The notes beneath the pieces were generated by a model. The model searched no databases. It had not been told where the DNA came from and saw nothing but the letters and a program-made list of their open reading frames with translations. 20,523 nucleotides of DNA from an uncultured Prevotellaceae bacterium (lineage in GTDB: Bacteria; Bacteroidota; Bacteroidia; Bacteroidales; Bacteroidaceae), in contig CACYKX010000028.1 in assembly GCA_902775075.1 (NCBI GenBank), positions 1 through 20,523 on the forward strand. The letters run 5' to 3'. Positions 14,709-20,523 of the stretch are shown here, one piece after another. The stretch's first letter is position 1; every line of letters begins with the position of its first letter. A program made the translations under genes and the position numbers.

Positions 14709-16410
14709 ACCGATCTATCTGCACATTTTTGATAGGGAGTTACGGACAGTGACAGATGCGCAGTTCAAGGATAGCGAAGTCTATCATGTTGTATTGACAG
14801 CCGTATTACTGTCGGATTCCTGTTATGCGGCCAACTCTAATTTGGCCGAGAGCAGTAACGATTTCCGTGACTCTGTGAGATTGGTTTATGAGTTGGAAAA
14901 GGTAGGCCTGGCCAAGGTGCTCACCACAACCGATAGTAAGGAAGAATTTGTCGAGGCAAGGCGGAGACTGTACCAGAAAGTGCCGGAACGCTATCCGATG
15001 TACTTTAACGCAAAAGAATGGATATTCCCTTCACGCCCATTGGTTCTCCGCAATTCGACAACAGAAGAATTGCAGTCAAATATATTGAGCAGTTTGCGTA
15101 AAAGTGTTCCAGCGCCTCTTGCTTCAAAAGTAGATGACATTAAGAATGCGATAAAGAATCGGGACGAAAATGCCATCACAGTTGGTGTCTTACAAAAAAT
15201 GACCCCATTGAAGCCCATAGAATCGCATCATCTTGGGCAACTTATTACAGAGAATTACCATAAACGGTATTTGGATGCGATGAATGGATGCTTGATAAAA
15301 GGTTTGCCGTACATTAGTTTCTTTGACAGATTTTCTTCAGAAAGATTCTATTATGACCTCTACGCCCCAATCTTAACACAGGCGTATATAAGGTTCATTA
15401 TGCAGGAACAGGACTTGACCAAGCAAGTCCAGATGATTGTTGCTATTAAGGAGAACCAATACCACAAATATTTTATAGATTTGTTATACTCTTTGGCAAG
15501 TACTCTTTTGGAGCAATATGGTCTTGAGAAAGAAGGCGATGTTGCCAAATTGCTGAGAACAGAAGTGGGGTCTGCAATGAGTAGGCTTCCCCATTGTGAC
15601 CCTCAGAGAGTTCTTGAAAATTTGTTATCAAGTATTGAGTTGATGAAATATAAATACCATTTTGAATCGAATGAGACAATGGAACAGAATATAAAGAAAA
15701 TACTTTATATAGTAGCTACAGACACAGAGTTTTCTAAAGTAATTTCCTTTTATAAGGAAAAAGGGGTGAGTTTACGTCATATTGAATTCTCAGAGAATAT
15801 ATATTGGGACTTGGGAATGGTGGGGAAATCCCATGTATATCTTACAAAGTCAGGAATGGGTGCTAAAAGGCCTGACGGAGCAATTCTCACCATAAGCAAG
15901 GCTGCAACAGAGTTGTCCCCCGACTATATGATAATGATAGGCATCGCTTTTGGCATGAAAGAGGATCGGGAGCACCCCGATAATCCCCAAGCTCAGAAGA
16001 TTGGTGACATTCTCGTCTCAACAGAGATAGAGGACTATGGCACATGCAAAATTATGGAGGGTGGCATAATTGAGCGGGGTAGCAAGATTCCTGCAGACCC
16101 AGCCCTAATAAAAAGATTCACGCAAGCCGTTGCCTTATGGGAGGGCGCTAAAGTTCGTTCAGGCCTTATTATTACTAACGACAAACTAGTTAATAAGCAA
16201 GAATTTGTGGATGGTCTCCGTGAGCGTTTCAAAGATGCTATAGGCGGAGAAATGGAAGGGTGTGGCTTCCTCGCAAACTACAAGAACCCATGGATTCTTG
16301 TAAAAGCCATATGCGATTTTGGACATGACAAGGGCGACGAATACCAAGGTGATGCAGCGATGAATGCCATTCAATATGTGGATTTTGTTGTCAGAGAGTT
16401 CAGCTTCTGA
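14701..16410 (+). CDS. Nucleoside phosphorylase/nucleosidase-domain protein, gene 4
   Basis: A 569-residue protein. The last roughly 240 residues are a PNP/MTAN-family domain: VATDTEFSKV at 338-347, DYMIMIGIAFGMK, KIGDILVSTEIEDYGTC, the hallmark GGEMEG at 515-520, and KAICDFG with Asp539, then DAAMNAIQYV. All expected nucleobase- and ribose-binding and acid residues are present, so the domain should be active on a nucleoside or nucleotide. Related domains act as effectors that split ATP in the Detocs defence system. The N-terminal 330 residues are helical, with no family I recognise, and may sense or bind partners. As the last coupled gene, it is a likely toxic effector or signal-degrading enzyme of the operon. 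Confidence 0.75.
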   Translation: MSKPIYLHIFDRELRTVTDAQFKDSEVYHVVLTAVLLSDSCYAANSNLAESSNDFRDSVRLVYELEKVGLAKVLTTTDSKEEFVEARRRLYQKVPERYPMYFNAKEWIFPSRPLVLRNSTTEELQSNILSSLRKSVPAPLASKVDDIKNAIKNRDENAITVGVLQKMTPLKPIESHHLGQLITENYHKRYLDAMNGCLIKGLPYISFFDRFSSERFYYDLYAPILTQAYIRFIMQEQDLTKQVQMIVAIKENQYHKYFIDLLYSLASTLLEQYGLEKEGDVAKLLRTEVGSAMSRLPHCDPQRVLENLLSSIELMKYKYHFESNETMEQNIKKILYIVATDTEFSKVISFYKEKGVSLRHIEFSENIYWDLGMVGKSHVYLTKSGMGAKRPDGAILTISKAATELSPDYMIMIGIAFGMKEDREHPDNPQAQKIGDILVSTEIEDYGTCKIMEGGIIERGSKIPADPALIKRFTQAVALWEGAKVRSGLIITNDKLVNKQEFVDGLRERFKDAIGGEMEGCGFLANYKNPWILVKAICDFGHDKGDEYQGDAAMNAIQYVDFVVREFSF

Positions 16411-16474
16411 GTTAGGATTGATGTCAAATTTGTTTTTTTGATAATAAAACTCTGATAGATTGATTGTTTTTTTG

Positions 16475-16482
16475 TAACTTTG
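16475..16482 (+). promoter_or_regulatory. -7 element (TAACTTTG) of the methyltransferase gene
   Basis: TAACTTTG fits TAnnTTTG and is followed by CACC, giving a start site near 16489, about 30 nt before the ATG at 16520. No good TTG lies 19-21 nt upstream (the spot reads CTG). A five-codon ORF (16503-16520, MRVIC) ends in a TGATG overlap with the gene start and may assist initiation. Confidence 0.5.
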
Positions 16483-16519
16483 CACCGGAAAGTTAAATCT
16501 ATATGAGAGTTATCTGCTG

Positions 16520-19486
16520 ATGGGTAAGAATATACTAATGCAATTGGGCTATGACGGGATGCTGACTGACATTACTGAAGTCGGGAAGCACTATCCTGAA
16601 TATGCCGACTTAGCAAAGACTGGTGCAGAAAAAGTCTATTTTTCTGCAGGAAAACCAGCCGTGCTTTTCATTAGTGTCCCTTCGTTTGACTCAGTTGCAC
16701 TGGAGAAAATTGCAAAAGTTCAGCATAATGCTTGGAACTACCAGCGGGTGATGCTGCTTTATGTAACCTCCGATACGGAAATACGCATATATAATTGTTA
16801 TGAGAAACCTACTCTTCATAAACAAGATCATGATTGTGATACGAAGTTACAGAGCATAGAACTGGCAGAATGTTCAATTGCTGATGATATTACACAGTTG
16901 GCTTCACTTTTTGACCGCATTAATGTTGATTGCGGTACACTGTGGACTACAGACTCGGATATAAGGCGGAAAATAAGGAGGGACAATCGCGTTGATCGTT
17001 TTCTGATTAGCTGCATGGCTAAGGCAGCCAAAATATTGCTTGGGAAGGGTCTGTCGCAAGACGTTATCCATTCATTATTAATTCGGTCTTTGTTTATCTT
17101 GTTCTTAGAGGACAGAGGGGCAGCTCAAAAAGCAGGTTTATATGAGACTATCCAAAACGGAGCAAAGACATATTTCGACTTGTTGAATAGTAAGGTCGCA
17201 ACTTATCGCCTGTATCACAGACTACATGAGCAGTTCAACGGTAACATTACTTCTATGATTGCAGAGGAGGAAACATTAGTTACTGAAGAACACTTAGCAG
17301 TTATATATGACTGCTTTTATGATGGTGACTTTACACATGATTCACTTTTTGAACGAGAAAGACTTTTCAACTTTGAAATTATCCACATAGGGCTGATTAG
17401 TGAAATTTATGAGAATTTCCTTGGAGAACTACGCCACAAGAAAGGACAGTTCTATACTCCCTATCCTCTTGCAGATATGATGTTGTCGGAGGTGTTGCCT
17501 ACATCCTCAGATGAGTATAACCACCCTGTGTTAGACCCGGCCTGCGGCTCTGGGATCTTTCTGGTAGAAAGCTATAAGCGACTGATAAAAAGGTGGAAAC
17601 AAGCAAAACGTGCAGAGAAAGTGCCCTATGAGGATTTGGTAGAGCTACTTACGGAAAATATCTTTGGTATAGAGTTTGACAAAACTGCCATAAGGGTGGC
17701 CGCATTCAGCCTTTACCTCACATTGATAGATGAGCTAGACCCTAAAACTCTATGGAATAGCGGCAATCATCATTTGCCTTATCTTATATATGACCCAACG
17801 GATCCATCATTAGAAGGCCATCAGGGTAATAATCTGTGGTGCAGGAATACAATAACCGAGGTCAATGCCTCTGAATTCCCTAAGGTAAACCTTGTGATAG
17901 GCAATCCACCGTACGGGAAAAAGGATTTGACATCGGAGATTAAAAAATATTGTGTAAGTCACAAGTTTGCTGCAGAGTATGTATTACCGTTTATGCACAA
18001 GGCATGCGAATTCTGTCCTGATGGTGAGATTGCTCTGGTGTTCTCATCAAAGATTCTATTCAATACAGGGGGAGGATATAAACGATTCCGCAAATGGCTT
18101 TTTAATGAGAACACCGTAAGGAGAATAGACAACCTCTCCATTCTTCGGAAAGGACGTGCTTCTTTTGGAGGGAGTCTTTTTTCGGGAGCTAACTGTCCTG
18201 TATGCATAGCTTACTATTCACCCAAAGTCCCAGAAGACAATAGCACAGTAGAATACTGTTCTCCTAAGACCTTTATAAAAACGTCTATAACCGAAGGGCT
18301 ACTTATTGATGATAGTGATGTTAAGGTATTGTCTATGACCGAGTGCAAGAAGCCGGACAGCAAAATCTGGAAAATCGCCGCTTGGGGTAACTACTATGGC
18401 TATCAGCTGATAAACAGACTTACGAAGACAACCCTCTCTGATTATTTCAGACAGAACAACTGGATCTCTGGACGAGGGCTTATTGCCGATTCGGAGCATC
18501 AGGATTTTGTTCCAACTCCAATGATAAGCACTGAGCAGATTTCTAGATACAGGACAGATCTCTCATCGGCATCAACTAATACAAAAAAATATCGTGCTAT
18601 CCCGGATGGCTTGTTAGATCCTCCTTTAGTCGTTTTTAAACAAGGACAGCATAAAGGAGAAATTGCCTGTTCTTTATTTACTGAAAAGGTTTTTTTTACA
18701 TCCACGGCTTTTGCCATGAATGGTGGGAATTTAACTGAAAAAAAAGTCTTGGCTGCATACTTGAATTCGCGATTGGCAAAGTATCTTCTGTTTCTTACGA
18801 CCTCTTCATGGGGTATAGAGAGAGAGGAGATAAATCTAAACGAGATATTGTGCCTGCCTTCACCGTTTGAAGGTTTGACAGACGAGTCAACACATACAAT
18901 ATCGGAGAGTTTTGATGAGATTTGTCACTTGATTCAACAGCCAGTAATTAATACAATTCGATTGAGACAACTGGAAGATGCCATTGAGACAGAACTGGAA
19001 CGTTCATTCGATCTGTCTGAGAAAGATGTATGCTATATTAATGACACGCTGGATTATCATCTAGGGATTTTTCAGAAAGGCCCGAATGCTAGAGGATACC
19101 ATCGATTATTGTCCGACGAGGCTAGGAATTATGCTGAAGTCCTGTCGGAAACGCTGACTTCTTTACTTTCGAGTGCAAAGCTAAAAGTGAAGGTAGTATA
19201 TTTCGATGGTGACATACATGACCCACTACAGTTGGTCTCTCTTCATCTCAATAACAAAACAACTTCAGTGGAGACAGGCACCATAAAAGCATTTAAATCA
19301 TCGTTATCTACTATAGACAAATGGTTGCTAACGAAACAGTCTGACAGCGTTTACCAGAGAAAAACGCTCAGATATTATAATGATGATCAGGTATACATTA
19401 TCAAGCCTAACCAAAAGCGTTTTTGGTCGAAAATGCAGGCTTATGATGACGCTGCTGATATAGTGAACGATATCTTAAACATGTAA
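16520..19486 (+). CDS. Eco57I-type N6-adenine DNA methyltransferase
   Basis: A 988-residue class I methyltransferase of the type II restriction-modification kind. Motif I is LDPACGSGIFLVES (338-351), followed by ENIFGIEFDKTAIRVAAFSLYL for the acidic loop, and motif IV NPPY at 462-465, which marks adenine-N6 methylation. The N-terminal 300 residues resemble the helper region of Eco57I/type IIG-like proteins; I see no clear PD-(D/E)XK site there. Residues about 620-800 are likely the target-recognition part, and the helical C-terminus (about 800-988) may bind a partner. The downstream gene encodes a nuclease, so the two form a candidate modification/restriction pair. It has its own promoter and so is separate from the four-gene operon. 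Confidence 0.85.
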   Translation: MGKNILMQLGYDGMLTDITEVGKHYPEYADLAKTGAEKVYFSAGKPAVLFISVPSFDSVALEKIAKVQHNAWNYQRVMLLYVTSDTEIRIYNCYEKPTLHKQDHDCDTKLQSIELAECSIADDITQLASLFDRINVDCGTLWTTDSDIRRKIRRDNRVDRFLISCMAKAAKILLGKGLSQDVIHSLLIRSLFILFLEDRGAAQKAGLYETIQNGAKTYFDLLNSKVATYRLYHRLHEQFNGNITSMIAEEETLVTEEHLAVIYDCFYDGDFTHDSLFERERLFNFEIIHIGLISEIYENFLGELRHKKGQFYTPYPLADMMLSEVLPTSSDEYNHPVLDPACGSGIFLVESYKRLIKRWKQAKRAEKVPYEDLVELLTENIFGIEFDKTAIRVAAFSLYLTLIDELDPKTLWNSGNHHLPYLIYDPTDPSLEGHQGNNLWCRNTITEVNASEFPKVNLVIGNPPYGKKDLTSEIKKYCVSHKFAAEYVLPFMHKACEFCPDGEIALVFSSKILFNTGGGYKRFRKWLFNENTVRRIDNLSILRKGRASFGGSLFSGANCPVCIAYYSPKVPEDNSTVEYCSPKTFIKTSITEGLLIDDSDVKVLSMTECKKPDSKIWKIAAWGNYYGYQLINRLTKTTLSDYFRQNNWISGRGLIADSEHQDFVPTPMISTEQISRYRTDLSSASTNTKKYRAIPDGLLDPPLVVFKQGQHKGEIACSLFTEKVFFTSTAFAMNGGNLTEKKVLAAYLNSRLAKYLLFLTTSSWGIEREEINLNEILCLPSPFEGLTDESTHTISESFDEICHLIQQPVINTIRLRQLEDAIETELERSFDLSEKDVCYINDTLDYHLGIFQKGPNARGYHRLLSDEARNYAEVLSETLTSLLSSAKLKVKVVYFDGDIHDPLQLVSLHLNNKTTSVETGTIKAFKSSLSTIDKWLLTKQSDSVYQRKTLRYYNDDQVYIIKPNQKRFWSKMQAYDDAADIVNDILNM

Positions 19487-19492
19487 TGTGTG

Positions 19493-20218
19493 ATGGCTCC
19501 AGTTGGGTGGGTCAATAGCCATATTATTGAGCGTGTGAAGAGCAGTTTTAGACGTGATTGTATAGAACTGCTTGAGTGGGCATGTCGAAAACTTAAATCA
19601 GAAAAGAAGATCGATGTAGACTGGGCAGAAGAGAATATTACGGCCAATATCTATACCTATATTCACAATAGCAAGAAGGCGATAAAGAAGTCCATCTTTA
19701 TTGAGTGTGAGCACTCCTTGTTTACTGAAGACATTCTTAACAACCGAAAAAAAGCTAAGGCGGCCAACCGACTTGATATGGTACTTCAGCATGACTGGAA
19801 AGGTCGAAGGTTTGCATTTAATGTCGAGGCAAAGAATCTGATAGAGCATAATGCGGCTAAGAAAAACCGTTCGTCAGAAGTTAAAGCGAATAGCGTTCTT
19901 CGTCGGTACATAAAAACAGGCATAGACCATTTCTTAAAAGCCCACTATCCGCAAGGATGCCTATTAGGGTACGTCTTAAATGGCACAACTGCAGGTGTCG
20001 TTGGAAAACTGAATATATTGATGTCGAAAGACAAAAGGGGAACCGAGCAATTGGAATACGTTTCTAGGAAAGGATTATGGACATGCTATATATCCACCCA
20101 TGAAACAGATACAATCCAGTTGCAACACTTCTTGTTCGATTTTTGCAACAAAGGTCGAATAGACTTTCACGAGAAGACAATAGAATTTTTACTATCATGG
20201 GTAAGCTGTCAATTTTGA
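19493..20218 (+). CDS. PD-(D/E)XK nuclease-like protein, C-terminus replaced by IS66 sequence
   Basis: A 241-residue protein (ATG 19493 preferred; GTG 19490 also in frame). ANRLDMVLQHDWKGRRFAF then NVEAKNL gives Asp95 and Glu112-x-Lys114, the D...ExK core of PD-(D/E)XK nucleases. It starts 6 nt after the methyltransferase stop, so it is probably the restriction partner of that enzyme. The frame runs straight into the IS66 left end at 20201: the final residues VSCQF and the stop codon are encoded by the inserted repeat. How much native C-terminus is lost cannot be known from here; the catalytic core precedes the break, so it may still work. Confidence 0.65.
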   Translation: MAPVGWVNSHIIERVKSSFRRDCIELLEWACRKLKSEKKIDVDWAEENITANIYTYIHNSKKAIKKSIFIECEHSLFTEDILNNRKKAKAANRLDMVLQHDWKGRRFAFNVEAKNLIEHNAAKKNRSSEVKANSVLRRYIKTGIDHFLKAHYPQGCLLGYVLNGTTAGVVGKLNILMSKDKRGTEQLEYVSRKGLWTCYISTHETDTIQLQHFLFDFCNKGRIDFHEKTIEFLLSWVSCQF

Positions 20219-20330
20219 CGTCTTGTGCATGAAAGAGAAAAATGATACTTTTGCACTCGTTCAAAGAATGAGAGCGATGGTGTATAGCAGTAAAGATTTT
20301 GAGAGCCTAAGGAGTTTTTTCTATGAAACA
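20201..20330 (+). mobile_element. IS66-family left-end stub B
   Basis: It begins GTAAGCTGTCAATTTTGACG (20201-20220) and carries a promoter and tnpA-like first codons, with the same layout and length as stub A at 9422. It cuts the 3' end of the nuclease gene, and the last gene in the window starts inside its end. The right boundary is approximate. Confidence 0.65.
20223..20253 (+). promoter_or_regulatory. IS66-derived promoter for the last gene
   Basis: TTG (20223-20225), 20 nt, TACTTTTG (20246-20253): the same elements and spacing as the promoter in stub A. It lies 70 nt before the ATG at 20323. Confidence 0.7.
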
Positions 20331-20336
20331 AGATGA
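20268..20336 (+). pseudogene. IS66 tnpA N-terminal remnant B
   Basis: A 22-codon ORF containing VYSSKDFESLRSFFYETR, which aligns with the remnant in stub A (CSSEDCEKLWFLYKLEG) with one extra codon. It overlaps the next ORF in another frame, so it may serve as a leader peptide or be inert. Confidence 0.45.
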
Positions 20337-20523
20337 ACGGTGGTTGGCAAGATATAATGAAATGAAGACATTTATAGAAACCAACAAACGGAATCCGTCG
20401 AAGTATCGTATGGAAGAGCATGATATACTTAATTGGTTGAAGGCCAATAGGAAGTTGATGAATGCTGGAAAGATGAAACCAGAAAGAATTAAAATGTTCG
20501 AAGATTTGCTGGCATTGATAGAG
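20323..20523 (+). CDS. Helicase-associated-domain protein (3' truncated by window end)
   Basis: An open frame from ATG 20323 to the end, 67 residues: DERWLARYNEMKTFIETNKR, then ILNWLKANRKLMNAGKM. The spacing W...Y...F...NPS...L..WL...R....G.....R is that of the helicase-associated (HA) domain repeats found in Bacteroidales next to helicases or as stand-alone repeats. It starts inside the IS66 stub, so its expression likely depends on that stub's promoter. The full architecture lies outside the window. Confidence 0.6.
   Translation, partial: MKQDERWLARYNEMKTFIETNKRNPSKYRMEEHDILNWLKANRKLMNAGKMKPERIKMFEDLLALIE

Overview
The window looks like Bacteroidales DNA, most likely Prevotella or a close relative. 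Three things point there. The promoters follow the Bacteroidetes pattern (TTG, about 20 nt, TAnnTTTG). Start codons generally lack Shine-Dalgarno sequences. A Bacteroidales-type exopolysaccharide locus opens the window. All convincing genes are on the + strand.

Region 1 (1-3617) is the end of an exopolysaccharide/capsule operon: the 3' part of a WecA/TagO-like polyprenyl-phosphate sugar-1-phosphate transferase, a Wzz/Wzc-like chain-length protein with a degenerate C-terminal kinase-like ATPase domain, and a Wza-like outer-membrane export lipoprotein. A Rho-independent terminator follows.

Region 2 (3618-5204) is a junction with few genes. It holds a 16-bp inverted repeat overlapping a good promoter, a possible structured RNA, a tightly coupled pair of small unknown genes, an IS66-family 3' remnant ending in a recognisable inverted repeat, and a frameshifted small gene. 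Both small-gene units share an identical 18-bp junction.

Region 3 (5205-9390) holds an ABC-three-component system: a protein with a DUF4297-like nuclease N-terminus, a middle component, and a DUF3732 SMC-like ATPase. It is followed by a coupled pair encoding a two-helix membrane protein and a Cas2-like/SinR-family protein.

Region 4 (9422-16410) starts with a 126-bp IS66 left end carrying a textbook promoter, fused to the 3' remnant of what looks like an exopolysaccharide-locus nucleotidyltransferase. Four genes with overlapping ends follow: an SMC/OLD-like AAA ATPase, an HNH nuclease, a FAD oxidoreductase fused to a nucleoside-deoxyribosyltransferase-like domain, and a protein ending in a nucleoside phosphorylase/nucleosidase domain. 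The first two resemble Septu PtuA/PtuB. I do not recognise the four-gene combination as a described system, and it is the main candidate for novelty.

Region 5 (16475-20523) carries an Eco57I-type N6-adenine methyltransferase, then a PD-(D/E)XK nuclease whose last five codons come from a second IS66 left end. Last is the start of a helicase-associated-domain gene.

Overall this is a defence island grown at the edge of an exopolysaccharide locus. IS66 ends mark three module boundaries and supply promoters to the downstream modules. All functional assignments come from motif reading, with no database search.
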